From contig CM075780.1 in the NCBI GenBank assembly GCA_037974665.1, forward strand, positions 3,320,501 through 3,384,500: a DNA stretch of 64,000 nucleotides, read 5' to 3'. The notes beneath the pieces were generated by a model. It saw nothing but the letters and a program-made list of their open reading frames with translations. It had not been told where the DNA came from and made no database searches. Below are positions 45,762 to 57,420 of the stretch, one piece after another. Within the stretch, counting starts at the first letter, position 1. Each line of letters starts with the position of its first letter. The DNA is from Ehretia macrophylla (lineage: Eukaryota; Streptophyta; Magnoliopsida; Boraginales; Ehretiaceae). Made by a program: the position numbers and the translations under genes.

Positions 45762-46318
45762 ATTTTCAATTTTTTTTGCCCTGGGTAGGGTTGCCACGAT
45801 ACTTTATCTACCAAATCTCTATTACTGAATCCCACAAAACATTGGGCAAGACAACTTCGCTTCACGTAGGGCTGGGCCCGCAAACCGAGGGCGTAGGGTT
45901 TGTGACCATGTTTCCGTTGATCCGGTGCCAATAACTTTTGATCCATAAGGAGTTACGCGGCGCACAGCATACCGTTGCAAACCTCTCAAAGACCTCTATG
46001 ATGGGGGTAGCCAGTTTGCTCAATGTGCCCCTTTTTGGAGCTCAAACTGGAAAGTTTTCATCATTTTTAGGCCACTTTTCTTCTTTTGCTCTGTTTTTTC
46101 GTCTAGGATCGTATGTCGTGAACAGTTAAAAGGACGACAATCTGACTCGCGGGACATCAGAGGGCCCTACATTGTGTTGATATCACGTCCTGCGAGGATG
46201 ATGCGTTGTTGAAGCGGATGGGTTGTCGTTAAGCCTATTGGGCCTTTTGAATGGGCCATCTCTCTAGGCTGGGACTGTGAACCATTAACACATATAGGAA
46301 TTGTGCCCTCAACATGAC

Positions 46319-46437
46319 TGGTGTGTTCATACCAGCACTAATGCACTGGATCCCATCAGAACTCCGAATTTAAGCGTGCTTGGGCGAGAGTAGTGCAAGG
46401 ATGGGTTACCCCCTGGGAAGTCCTCTTGCTGCACCTC
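46319..46437 (+). rRNA. 5S rRNA: 5S ribosomal RNA gene, diverged
   Basis: 119 nt with G1T, C6T, A8T, C29T, G51T, A77G, T79A, G89T, G108T, T111C and C118T. Carries the GTGCAAGG motif (A77G plus T79A). TATA class. Confidence 0.93.
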
Positions 46438-46909
46438 CTTTTCAATTTTTTTTGCCCTGGTTAGGGTTGCCAAGATAATTTATCCACCAAATCTCTATTA
46501 CTGAATCCCACGGAACATTGGGCAAGACAACTTTGCTTCATGTAGAGGCTGGGCCCGTAAACCGAGGGCATAGGGTTTGTGACCAGGTCTCCGTCGCTCC
46601 AGTGCCCATAACTTTTGATTCGTAAGGAGTTATGCGGCGCACAGCATACCGTTGCAAAGCTGTCTGAGACCTCTATGACCGGAGCAGCCAACTTGCTCGC
46701 TGTGCCCCTTTTTGGAGCCCAAAATCGAACGTTTCCATCAGTTTTGGGCCAGTTTTCTACTTTTTCTTTGTTTTTTCATCCCGGATCGTACGTCGTGAAC
46801 TGTTAAAAGGATGACAATGTGACTTGTGGGACATCAGAGGGCCCTACAACGTGTCGATATCACGTCTTCCAAGCATGCTGCGTTGTTGAAGCGGACGGGT
46901 TGTCGTGAA

Positions 46910-46934
46910 GCCCATTGGGCCTTTTGAATGGGCC
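46910..46934 (+). promoter_or_regulatory. TGGGCC (site II-like) cluster (reference copy)
   Basis: GCCCATTGGGC with an overlapping TGGGCC, then a second TGGGCC at 46929-46934; -86 to -62 of the gene at 46996. TGGGCY is the site II motif bound by TCP factors in plant ribosomal-protein genes. The cluster recurs before nearly every gene; its use by a Pol III gene is speculation. Confidence 0.45.
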
Positions 46935-46968
46935 ATCTCTCCAGGCTGGGACTGTGAACCGTTAACAC

Positions 46969-46973
46969 ATATA
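46969..46973 (+). promoter_or_regulatory. Upstream element, TATA class (reference copy)
   Basis: ATATA at -27 to -23 of the gene at 46996, with GC at -14/-13 and C at -1. This matches the layout known for plant 5S genes (TATA-like near -28, GC near -12, C at -1). Confidence 0.75.
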
Positions 46974-46995
46974 GGAATTGTGCCCTCAACATGAC

Positions 46996-47114
46996 GGGTG
47001 TGATCATACCAGCACTAATGTAACGGATCCCATCAGAACTCCGAAGTTAAGCGTGCTTGGGCGAGAGTAGTACTAGGATGGGTGACCCCCTGTGAAGTCC
47101 TCGTGTTGCACCTC
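46996..47114 (+). rRNA. 5S rRNA: 5S ribosomal RNA gene
   Basis: 119 nt with C6T, C26T, C28A, G98T and C118T. First of three adjacent sister copies sharing C28A and G98T. TATA class. Confidence 0.96.
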
Positions 47115-47334
47115 CTTTTCAATATTTTTTGCCCTGGTTTGGGTTGCCAAGATACTTTATCCACCAAATCTCTATTACTGAATCCCACGGAACATTGGGC
47201 AAGACAACTTCGCTTCACGTAGGGGTTGGGCCCGCAAACCGAGGGCGTAGGGTTTGTGACCAGGTTTCCGTCGCTCCGGTGCCCATAACTTTTGATCCGT
47301 AAGGAGTTACACGGCGCACAGCATACCGTTGCAA

Positions 47335-47349
47335 AGCTCTCTGAGAGCT
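47335..47349. repeat. Conserved spacer inverted repeat AGCTCTC-T-GAGAGCT
   Basis: A 7-bp perfect inverted repeat around one T, in the spacer of 46996 (reference copy). It occurs in many monomers about 220 bp after the gene end. A common variant (GAGACCTC) breaks the symmetry. The left inversion breakpoint lies inside one copy. Function unknown. Confidence 0.75.
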
Positions 47350-47672
47350 CTACGACGGGGGCAGCCAGCATGCTTGCTGTGCCAGTTTTTGGAGCTCTAA
47401 ATCGAACGTTTTCATCAGTTTCAGGCCACTTTTCTTCTTTTGCTCTGTTTCTCTATCCCGGATCATACGTTGTGAACTGTTAAAAGGACGACAACCTAAC
47501 TCGCGGGACGTCAGATGGCCCTACAACATGTCGATATAACGTCTTCTGTGGTTGCTGCGTTGTTGAAGCGGATGGGTTGTCGTTAAGCCAATTGGGCCTT
47601 TTGAATGGGCCATCTCTCTAGGCTGGGACTGTGAACCGTTAACACATGTAGGAATTGTGCCCTCAACATGAC

Positions 47673-47791
47673 GGGTGCGATCATACTAGCACTAATGCAA
47701 CGGATCCCATCAGAACTCCGAAGTTAAGCGTGCTTGGGCGAGAGTAGTACTAGGATGGGTGACCCCTTGTGAAGTCCTCGTGTTGCACCCC
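47673..47791 (+). rRNA. 5S rRNA: 5S ribosomal RNA gene
   Basis: 119 nt with C15T, C28A, C95T and G98T. Leader ACATGTAGG, the variant also seen at 21128 and 21805. Confidence 0.96.
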
Positions 47792-48350
47792 CTTTTCAAT
47801 TTTTTTTGCCCCGGTTTGGGTTGCCAAGATACTTTATCCACCAAATCTCTATTATTGAATCCCACGGAACATTGGGCAAGACAACTTCGCTTCACGTAGG
47901 GGCTGGGCCCGCAAACCGAGGGCGTAGAGTTTGTGACCAGGTCTCCGTCGCTCCGGTGCCCATAACTTTTGATCCGTAAGGAGTTACGCGGCGCACAGCA
48001 TACCGTTGCAAAGCTCTCGGAGACCTCTACGACGGGGGCAGCCAGCATGCTTGCTGTTCCAGTTTTTGGAGCTCTAAATCGAACGTTTTCATCAAAATTC
48101 GGTCCACTTTTCTTCTTTTGCTCTGTTTTTCCGTCCCGGATCATACGTTGTGAACTGTTGAAAGGACGACAACCTAACTCGCAGGACGTCAGATGGCCCT
48201 ACAACATGTCGATATAACATCTTCTGAGGTTGCTGCGTTGTTGAAGCGGATGGGTTGTCGTTAAGCCCATTGGGCCTTTTGAATGGGCCATCTCTCTAGG
48301 CTGGGACTGTGAACCGTTAACACATATAGGAATTGTGACCTCAACATGAC

Positions 48351-48469
48351 GGGTGCGATCATACTAGCACTAATGCAACGGATCCCATCAGAACTCCGAA
48401 GTTAATCGTGCTTGGGCGAGAGTAGTACTAGGATGGGTGACCCCCTGTGAAGTCCTCGTGTTGCACCCC
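48351..48469 (+). rRNA. 5S rRNA: 5S ribosomal RNA gene
   Basis: 119 nt with C15T, C28A, G56T and G98T. TATA class; GTGACC replaces GTGCCC near -14. Confidence 0.96.
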
Positions 48470-49027
48470 CTTTTCAATTTTTTTTGCCCCGGTTTGGGTT
48501 GCCAAGATAATTTATCCACCAAATCTCTATTACTGAATCCCACGGAACGTTGGGCAAGACAACTTCGCTTCACGTAGGGGCTGGGCCCGCAAACGGAGGG
48601 CGTAGGGTTTGTGACCAGGTCTCCGTCGCTCCGGTGCCCATAACTTTTGATCCGTAAGGAGTTACGCGGCGCACAGCATACCGTTGCAAAGCTCTCTGAG
48701 ACCTCTACGACAGGGGCAACCAGCATGCTTGCTGTGCCAGTTTTTGGAGCTCTAAATCGAACGTTTTCATCAGTTTTGGGCCACATTTCTTCTTTTGCTC
48801 TGTTTTTCCGTCCCGGATCATACGTTGTGAACTGTTAAAAGGATGACAACCTGACTCACGGGACGTCAGAGGGCTATACAACGTGTCGATATAACGTCTT
48901 CCGAGGTTGCTTCGTTGTTGAAGCTGATGGGTTTTCGTTAAGCTCATTGGGCCATTTGAATAGGCCATCGCTCTAGGCTGGGACTGTGAACCGTTAGCAC
49001 ATATAGGAATTGTGCCCTCAACATGAC

Positions 49028-49146
49028 GGGTGCGATCATACCAGCACTAATGCAACGAATCGCATTAGAACTCCGAAGTTAAGTGTGCTTAGGAGAGAGT
49101 AGTACTAGGATGGGTGACCACTTGGGAAGTCCTCGTGTTGCACCCC
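49028..49146 (+). rRNA. 5S rRNA: 5S ribosomal RNA gene
   Basis: 119 nt with C28A, G31A, C35G, C39T, C57T, G64A, C67A, C93A and C95T. TATA class. Confidence 0.94.
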
Positions 49147-49704
49147 CTTTTCAATTTTTTTTGCCCTGGTTAGGGTTGCCAAGATACTTTATCCAACAAA
49201 TCTCTATTACTGAATCCCACGGAACATTGGGCAAGACAACTTCGCTTCACGTAGAGGCTGGGCCCGCAAACCTAGGGCGTAGGGTTTGTAACCAGGTCTG
49301 AGTCACTCCGGTGCCCATAACTTTTGATCCGTAAGGAGTTACGCGGCGCACAACATACCGTTGCAAAGCTCTCTGAGAGCTCTATGACGGGGGCTGCCAG
49401 CTTGCTCGCTGTGCCCATTTTTGGTGCCCAAAATCGAACGTCTTCTTCAGTTTCAGGCCGCTTTTCTTCTTTTGCTCTGTTTTTCCGTCCAAGATCGTAC
49501 GTCGTGAAAAGTTAAAAGGACGACAACCTGACTCGCGGGACATCAGAGGGCCCTACAATGTGTTGATATCACGTCCGGCGAGGATGCTGCATTTTTTAAG
49601 CGGATGGGTTGTGGTTCAGCCCATTGGTCCTATTGAATGGGCCATCTCTCTAGGCTGGGACTGTGAACTGTTAACACATATAGGAATTGTGCCCTCAACA
49701 TGAC

Positions 49705-49823
49705 TGGTGCGATCATACCAGTACTAATGCATCGAATCCCATCAAAACTCCGAAGTTAAGTGTGCTTGGGCGAGAGTAGTGCAAGGATGGGTGACCCCCT
49801 AAAAATTCCTCGTGTTGCACCCC
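49705..49823 (+). rRNA. 5S rRNA: 5S ribosomal RNA gene, diverged
   Basis: 119 nt with 12 changes: G1T, C18T, C28T, G31A, G41A, C57T, A77G, T79A, G97A, G98A, G99A and G102T. The TGGGAAG end of box C has become TAAAAAT. GTGCAAGG type, TATA class. Confidence 0.92.
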
Positions 49824-50380
49824 TTTTTAATTTTTTTTGCCCTGTTTAGGGTTTCCAAGATACTTTATCCAACAAATCTCTATTACTGAATCCCACGGAA
49901 CATTGAGCAAGACAACTTCGCTTCACGTGGAAGCTGGGCCCGCAAACCGAGGGCGTAGGGTTTGTGACTAGGTCTCCGTCACTCTGGTGCCCATAACTTT
50001 TGATCCGTAAGGAGCTATGCGGCGCAAAGCATACCGTTGCAAAGCTCTCTGAAACCTCTACAACGATGGCAGCCAGCTTGCTCACAGTGCCCGTTTTTGG
50101 AGCCCAAAATCGTACTTTTTCATCAGTTTCAGGCCACTTTTCTTCTTTTTCTCTGTTTTTCCGTCCCGAATCATACGTTGTGAATTGTTAAAAGGACAAC
50201 AACCTGACTCGCGGGATGTCAGAGGGCCCTACAACGTGTCGATATAACGTCTTGCGAGGTTGCTGCGTTGTTGAAGCGGATGGGTTGTTGTTAAGCCCAT
50301 TGGGCCTTTTGAATGGGCCATCTCTCTAGGTTGGGACTGTGAACCGTTAACACATATTGGAATTGTGCCCTCAACATGAC

Positions 50381-50499
50381 GGGCACGATCATACTAGCAC
50401 TAATGCATTGGATCCCATCAGAACTCCAAAGTTAAGCTCACTTGGGCGAGAGTAGTATTAGAATGGGTGACCCCCTGGGAAGTCCTCGTGTTGCACCCC
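50381..50499 (+). rRNA. 5S rRNA: 5S ribosomal RNA gene, diverged
   Basis: 119 nt with T4C, G5A, C15T, C28T, C29T, G48A, G58T, T59C, G60A, C78T and G82A. Upstream element ACATATTGG. The second T run is shortened (TTTTTTT then CCCC). Confidence 0.92.
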
Positions 50500-51057
50500 C
50501 TTTTCAATTTTTTTCCCCTGGTTAGGGTTGCCAAGATACTTTATCCACCAAATCTCTATTACTGAATCCCACGGAACATTGGGAAAGACAACTTCGCTTC
50601 ACGTAGAGGCTGGGCCCAATAAACCAAGGGCGTAGGGTTTGCGACCAGGTCTCCGTCGCTCCGGTGCCCATAACTTTTGATCCATAAGGAGTTACGCGGC
50701 GCAGAGCATACCGTTTCAAATCTCTCTGAGATCACTGTGACGGGGGCAGCTAGCATGCTCGCCATGCCAGTTTTTGGAGCCCAAAATCAAACGTTTTCAT
50801 CAGTTTCAGGCCACTTTTCTTATTTTGCTCTATTTTTCCATCCCGGATCGTACGTCGTGAACTGTTAAAAGGACAACAACCTGACTCGCGGGACATCAGA
50901 GGGCCCTACAACGTGTCGATATCACGTCTTACAAGCATGCTGCATTGTTGAAGCGGATGGGTTGTCGTTAAGCCCATTGGGCCTTTTTAATGGGCCATCT
51001 CTCTAGGCTGGGACTGTGAACAGTTAACACATAAAGGAATTGTGCCCTCAACATGAC

Positions 51058-51176
51058 GGGTGCGATCATACCAGAATTAATGCACCGAATCCCATCAGAA
51101 CTCCGAAGTTAAGCTTGCTTGTGCGCGAGTATTACTAGGATGGTTGACCCCTTGGGAAATCCTTGTGTTGTACCCA
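51058..51176 (+). rRNA. 5S rRNA: 5S ribosomal RNA gene, strongly diverged
   Basis: 119 nt with 13 changes: C18A, C20T, G31A, G58T, G65T, A69C, G75T, G87T, C95T, G102A, C107T, C114T and C119A. TAAA class. Unlikely to work. Confidence 0.92.
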
Positions 51177-51734
51177 CTTTTCAATTTTTTTTGCCCTGGC
51201 TAGGGTTGCCAAGATACTTTATCCCCAAATCTCTATTACTGAGTCCCACGGAACATTGGGCAAGACAACTTCGCTTCACGTAGAGGCTGGGCCCGATAAA
51301 CCGAGGGCGGAGGGTTTGTGACTAGGTCTCCGTCGCTCCGGTGCCCATGACTCTTGATCCGTAATGAGTTACGTGGCGCACAGCATACCGTTGCAAAACT
51401 CTCTGAGAGCTCTACGACGGGGGCAGCCAGCATGCTCGCTATGCCCCTTTTTGGAGCCGAAAATCGAACGTTTTCATCAGTTTCAGGCCACTTTTCATCT
51501 TTTACTCTGTTTTTATGTCCCGGATCGTACGTTGTGAAATGTTAAAAATACGACAACCTGACTCTTGGTACATTAGAGGGCCCTACAACGTATCGACAGC
51601 ACGTCTTCCAAGCATGCTACGTTGTTGAAGCTGATGGGTTATCGTTACGCCCATGGGGCCTTTTGAAAGGGCCATCTCTCTAGGCTGGGACTGTGAACTG
51701 CTAACAAATAAAGGAATTGTGACCTCAACATGAT

Positions 51735-51853
51735 GGGTGCGGTCATACCATCACTAATGCACTGGATCCCATCAGAACTCCGAAGTTAATCGTGCTTGGG
51801 CGAGAGTGGTACTAGGATGGGTGACCACCTGGGAAGTCCTCGTGTTGCACCCC
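51735..51853 (+). rRNA. 5S rRNA: 5S ribosomal RNA gene
   Basis: 119 nt with A8G, G17T, C29T, G56T, A74G and C93A. Base -1 is T. TAAA class; GTGACC near -14. Confidence 0.95.
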
Positions 51854-52411
51854 CTTTTCAATTTTTTTTGCCCTGGTTAGGGTTACCAAGATACTTTATC
51901 CACCAAATCTCTATTACTGAATCGCACGGAACATTGGGCAAGACAACTTCGCTTCACGTAGAGGCTGGGCCTGCAAACCGAGGGCGTTGTGTTTGTGACC
52001 AGGTCTCCGTCGCTCCGGTGCCCATAACTTTTGATCCGTAAGGAGTTACGCGGCGCACATCATACCGTTGCAAAGCTCTCTCAAAGCTCTACGACGGGGG
52101 TAGCCATCTTGCTCGCTGTGCCCCTCTTTGATGCCCAAAATCGAACGTTTTCATTAGTTTCAGGCCGCTTTTCTTCTTTTGCTCTGTTTTTCCATCCAGG
52201 ATCGTACGTCGTGAACTGTTAAAAGGACGACAACCTGACTCGCGGGACAACAGAGGGCCCTACAATGTGTTGATATCATGTTCTGCGAGGATGCTGCATT
52301 ATTGAAGCGGATGGGTTGTCGTTAAGCCCATTGGGCCTTTTGAATGGGCCATCTCTCTAGGCTGGGACTGTGAACCGTTAACACATATAGGAATTGTGCC
52401 CTCAACATGAG

Positions 52412-52530
52412 GGGTGTGACCATACCAGCACTAATGCACCGGATCCCATCAGAACTCCGAAGTTAAGCATGCTTGGGCAAGAGTAGTGCAACGATAGGTG
52501 ACCCCCAGGGAAGTCCTCGTGTTGCACCCC
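52412..52530 (+). rRNA. 5S rRNA: 5S ribosomal RNA gene
   Basis: 119 nt with C6T, T9C, G58A, G68A, A77G, T79A, G81C, G85A and T96A. GTGCAA type. Base -1 is G, so the start reads GGGGTGTG. TATA class. Confidence 0.93.
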
Positions 52531-53087
52531 ATTTTCAATTTTTTTTGCCCTGGTTAGGGTTGCCAAGATACATTATCCACCAAATCTCTATCACTAAATC
52601 CCACGGAACATTGGGCAAGACAACTTCGCTTCACGTAGAGGCTGGGCCCGCAAACCGAGGGCATAGGGTTTGTGACCAGGTCTCCATTGCTCCGGTGCCC
52701 ATAACTTTTGATCCGAAAGGAGTTACGCGGCGAACAGCATACTGTTGCGAAACTCTCTGAGACCTCTACGACGGGGGCAGCCAGCTTGCTCGATGTGCCC
52801 ATTTTTGGAGCCCAAAATCGAACGTTTTCATCATTTTCAGGCCACTTTTCTTCTTTTGCTCTGTTTTTCCATCCCTGATCATACGTTGTGAACTGTTAAA
52901 AGGAGACAACCTGACTCACGGGATGTCAGAGGGCCCTACAATGTGTCGATATAACGTCTTCCGAGGTTGCTACGTTGTTGAAGCGGATGGGTTGTCGTTA
53001 AGCCCATTGGGCCTTTTGAATGGGCCATCTCTCTAGGCTGGGACTGTGAACCGTTAACACATTTAGGAGTTGTGCCCTCAACATGAC

Positions 53088-53206
53088 AGGTGCGATCATA
53101 CCAGCACTAATGCACCGGATCCCATCAAAACTCTGAAGGTAAGCGTGCTTGGGCGAGAGTAGTACTAGGATGGGTGACCTCCTGGGAAGTCCTCGTGTTG
53201 CACCCC
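53088..53206 (+). rRNA. 5S rRNA: 5S ribosomal RNA gene
   Basis: 119 nt with G1A, G41A, C47T, T52G and C93T. Upstream element ACATTTAGG. Confidence 0.95.
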
Positions 53207-53765
53207 CTTTTCAATTTTTTTTGCCCAGGTTAGGGTTGCCAAGATACTTTATCCACCAAATCTCTTTTATTGAATCCGACAGAACATTGGGCAAGACAAC
53301 TTCGCATCACGTAGAGGCTGGGACCGATAAACCGAGGGCGTAGGGTTTGTGACTAGGTCTCCGTCGCTCCGGTGCCCATAACTTTTGATCCGTAAGGAGT
53401 TACGCGGCGCACAGCATACCGTTGCAAAGCTCTCTGAGAGCACTACGAAGGGGCCAGCCAGCTTGTTCGCTCTGCCTATTTTTGGAGCCCAAAATCGAAC
53501 GTTTTCATCAGTTTTATACCAATTTTCTTCTTTTGCTCTGTTTTTTTGTCCCGGATCATATGTTGTGAACTGTTCAAAGGACGACAACCTGACTTGCGGT
53601 ACGTCAGAGGGACCTACAACGTGTCGATATAATGTCTTGCGAGGATGCTGCATTGTTGAAGAGGATGGGTTGTCGTTAAGCCCATTGGGCCTTTTGAATG
53701 GGCCATCTCTCTTGGCTGGGATTGTGAACCGTTAACAGATATAGGAATTGTACCCTCAACATGAT

Positions 53766-53884
53766 GGGTGCGATCATACCAGTACTAATGCACCGGATCC
53801 CATCAGAACTCCGAAGTTAAGCGCTCTTGGGCGAGAATAGTACTAGAATGTGTGACCCCCTGGGAAGTCCTCGTGTTGCACCCC
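53766..53884 (+). rRNA. 5S rRNA: 5S ribosomal RNA gene
   Basis: 119 nt with C18T, T59C, G60T, G72A, G82A and G86T. Base -1 is T; GTACCC near -14. TATA class. Confidence 0.95.
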
Positions 53885-54442
53885 CTTTTCAATATTTTTT
53901 GCCCTGGTTAGGGTTGCCAAGATACTTTATCCACCAAATCTCTATTCCTGAATCCCATGGAACATTGGGCAAGACAACTTCGCTTCACGTAAAGGCTGGG
54001 CCTGATAAACCGAGGGCGTAGGGTTTGTGACCAGGTCTCCGTTGCTCCGGAGCCCATAACTTTTGATCCGTATGGAGTTACGCGGCGCACAAGATACCGT
54101 TGCAAAGCTCTCTGAGAGCTCTACGACGGGGGTAGCCAGCTTGCTCGCTGTGCCCATTTTTGGTGATCAAAATCGAACGTTTTCATCAATTTCAGGCCGC
54201 TTTTCTTCTTTTGCTCTGTTTTTCCGTCCAGGATCGTACGTCGTGAACTGTTAAAAGGACGACAACCTGACTCGTGGGACATCAGAGTGCCCTACAAAGT
54301 GTTGATATCACGTCCTGCGAGGAGCTACGTTGTTGAAGCGGATAGGTTGTCGTTAAGCCCATTGGGCCTTATGAATGGGCCATCTCTCTAGGCTGGGACT
54401 GTGAACCGTTAACAAATATAGGAATTGTGCCCTCAAAATGAT

Positions 54443-54561
54443 GGGAGCGATCATACCAGCAATAATGCACCGGATCCCATCAGAACACCGAAGTTAAGCG
54501 TGCTTGGGCGAGAGTAGTATTAGAATGGGTGACCCCCTGGAAAGTCCTCGTGTTGCACCCC
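54443..54561 (+). rRNA. 5S rRNA: 5S ribosomal RNA gene
   Basis: 119 nt with T4A, C20A, T45A, C78T, G82A and G99A. Base -1 is T. Its spacer ends after about 67 bp, where the next, truncated gene begins. Confidence 0.94.
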
Positions 54562-54628
54562 CTTTTCAATTTTTTTTGCACTGGTTAGGGTTGCCAAGAT
54601 ACTTTATCTACCAAATCTCTATTACTGA

Positions 54629-54717
54629 ATCCCATCAGAACTTCGAAGTTAAGCGTGCTTGGGCGAGAGTAGTGCAAGGATGGGTGACCCCCCTGAGAAG
54701 TCCTCGTGTTGCACCCC
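54629..54717 (+). pseudogene. 5S rRNA pseudogene fused to spacer, 5' end missing
   Basis: Spacer CTATTACTGA runs into ATCCCATCAGAACTTCG, so the gene begins at position 32 with no leader. ATCCCAT is shared by spacer and gene and marks the join. It also has C46T, A77G, T79A, an extra C at 91-95, and G98A. No upstream promoter and a broken 5' half. Confidence 0.95.
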
Positions 54718-55271
54718 TTTTCAATTTTTTTTGCCCTGGTTATGGTTGCCAAGATACTTTATCCACCAAATCTCTATTATTGAATCCCACGGAACATTGG
54801 GCAAGACAACTTCGCTTCACGTAGAGGCTGGACCTGCAAATCGAGGGCGTAGGGTTTGTGACCAGGTCTCCGTCGCTCTGGTGCCCATAACTTTTGATCC
54901 GTAAGGAGTTACACGGTGCACAGCATACCGTTCCAAAGCTCTCTGAGACCTCTACGACGGGGCAGCCAGTTTGCTCGCTATGCTCATTTTTGGAGCCCAA
55001 AATTGAACGTTTTCATCAGTTTCAGGCCATTTTTCTTCTTTTGCTCTGTTTTTTCATCTCAGATCATACGTTGTGAACTGTTAAAAGGACGACAACCTGA
55101 CTCGCTGGACGTTAGATGGCCTACAACGTGTCGATATAACATCTTCCGAGGTTGCTACGTTGTTGAAGTGGATGGGTTGTCGTTAAGCCCATTGGCCTTT
55201 TGAATGGGCCATCTCTCTTGGCTGGGACTGTGAACCATTAACACATATAGGAATTGTGCCCTCAACATGAC

Positions 55272-55390
55272 GGGTGCGATCATACCAGCACTAATTCACC
55301 GGATCCCATCAGAACTCCGAAGTTAAGCGTGCTCGGGCGAGAGTAGTACTTGGATGGGTGACCCCGTGGGAAGTCCCTCTGTTCCACCCC
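55272..55390 (+). rRNA. 5S rRNA: 5S ribosomal RNA gene
   Basis: 119 nt with G25T, T63C, A80T, C95G, T106C, C107T, G108C and G113C. TATA class. Confidence 0.94.
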
Positions 55391-55948
55391 CTTTTTAATT
55401 TTTTTTGCCCTGGTTAGGGTTGCCAAGATACTTTATCCACCAAATCTCTATTACTGAATCCCATGGAACATTGGGCAAGACAACATCGCTTCACGTAAAG
55501 GCTGGGCCCTATAAAACAAGGGCGTAGGGTTTGTGACCAGGTCTCCGTCGCTGCGGTGCCCATAACTTTTGATCCGTAAGGAGTGACGCGGCGCACAGCA
55601 CACCTTTGCAAAGCTCTCTGAGATCTCGACGACGGGGGCAGCCAGCTTGCTCGCTGTGCCGATTTTTGGTGCCCAAAATCGAACGTTTTCATCAGTTTCA
55701 GGCCGCTTTTCTTCTTTTGCTCTGTTTTTTCATCCAGGATCGTACGTCGTGAACTGTTTAAAGGACGACAACCTGACTCGCAGGACATCAGAGGGCCCTA
55801 CAATGTGTTGATATCATGTCCTGCGAAGAGCTACGTTGTTGAAGCGGATGGGTTGTCGTTACGCCCATTGTGCCTTTTGAATAGGCCATCTCTCTAGGCT
55901 GGAACTATGAACCGTTAACACATATAGGAATTGTGCCTTCAACATGAC

Positions 55949-56067
55949 GGGTGCGATCATACCAACACTAATGCACCAGATCCCATCAGAACTTCGAAGT
56001 TAAACGTGCTTGGGCGAAAGTAGTACTAGGATAAGTGACCACTTGGGAAGTCCTCGTGTTGCACCCC
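55949..56067 (+). rRNA. 5S rRNA: 5S ribosomal RNA gene
   Basis: 119 nt with G17A, G30A, C46T, G56A, G70A, G85A, G86A, C93A and C95T; box C is weakened. TATA class. Confidence 0.94.
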
Positions 56068-56623
56068 ATTTTCAATTTTTTTTGCCCTAGTTAGGGTTGC
56101 CAAGATACTTTATCCACCAAATCTCTATGACTGAATCCCACGGAACATTGGGCAAGACAACATCGCTTCACGTAGAGGCTGGGCCCGCAAACCGAGGGCG
56201 TAGGATTTGTGACTAGGTCTCCGTCGCTCCGGTGCCCATAACTTTTGATCCATAAGGAGTGACGAGGTGCACAGCATACCGTTGCAAAGCTCTCTGAGAT
56301 TCTACGACCGGGGCAGCAAGCTTGCTCGTTGTGCCATTTTTGGTGACCAAAATCGAACGTTTTCATCAGTTTCAGTCCACTTTTCTTCTTGTGCTACGTT
56401 TTTCCGTCCCTGATCGTACGTTGTGAACTGTTAAAAGGATGACAACTTGACTCGCGGGACATCAGAGGGCCTTACAACGTGACGATATCACGTCTTCCAA
56501 GCATACTACGTTGTTGAAGCGGACGGGTTATCGTTAAGCCCATTGGGCCTTTTGAATGGGACATCTCTCTAGGCTGGGACTGTGAACAGTTAACACATAA
56601 AGGAATTGTGCCCTCAACATGAC

Positions 56624-56742
56624 GGGTGCAATCATACCAGCACTAATGCATCGGATCCCATTAGAACTTCGTAGTTAAGCGTGCTTGGGCGAGAGTAGTG
56701 CAAGGATGGGTGACCCCCTGAGAAGTCCTCATGTTGCACCCC
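56624..56742 (+). rRNA. 5S rRNA: 5S ribosomal RNA gene
   Basis: 119 nt with G7A, C28T, C39T, C46T, A49T, A77G, T79A, G98A and G108A. GTGCAAGG type. TAAA class. Confidence 0.94.
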
Positions 56743-57301
56743 CTTTTCAATTTTTTTTGCCTTGGTTATGGTTGCCAATATACTTTATCCACCAAATCTC
56801 TATTACTGAATCCCATGGAACATTGGGCAAGACAACTTTGTTTCACGTAAATGCTGGGCCCGATAAACCGAGGGCGTAGGGTTTGTGACCAGGTCTCCGT
56901 CGCTCCGGTGCCCATAACTTTTGATCCGTAAGGAGTGACGCGGCGCACAGCATACCGTTAAAAAGCTCTCTTAGAGCTCTACGACGGGGACAGCCAGCTT
57001 GCTCGTTGTGCACATTTTTGGAGCCCAAAATTGAACATTTTCATCAATTTCAAGCCACATTTTTTCTTTTGCTCTGTTTTTCGGTCCCGGATCATACGTT
57101 GTGAATTGTTAAAATGACGACAACATGACTCGCGGAACATCAAAAGGACCTACAACGTGTAGATATAACATCTTGCGAGGATGTTGCGTTGATGAAGTGG
57201 ATGGGTTGTCCTTAAGCCCATTGGGCCTTTTGAATGGGCCATTTCTCTAGGCTGGGTTTGTGAACAGTTAACACATATAGGAATTGTGCCCTCAACATGA
57301 C

Positions 57302-57420
57302 GGGTACGATCATACCATCACTAATTCACTAGATCCCATTAGAACTCCGAAGTTAAGCGTGCTCGGGCGAGAGTAGTACTAGGATGGGTGACCCCTTGGG
57401 AAGTCCTCGTGTTGCACCCC
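57302..57420 (+). rRNA. 5S rRNA: 5S ribosomal RNA gene
   Basis: 119 nt with G5A, G17T, G25T, C29T, G30A, C39T, T63C and C95T. Its leader pairs GAACAGTTAAC (usual in the TAAA class) with ATATAGG. Confidence 0.94.

Larger units (their letters stand above)
46996..48469 (+). repeat. Run of three sister monomers
   Basis: Genes 46996, 47673 and 48351 lie 677 and 678 bp apart and share C28A, G98T and spacer variants such as GAGCTCTAAATCG. This indicates recent single-monomer amplification. Confidence 0.85.
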
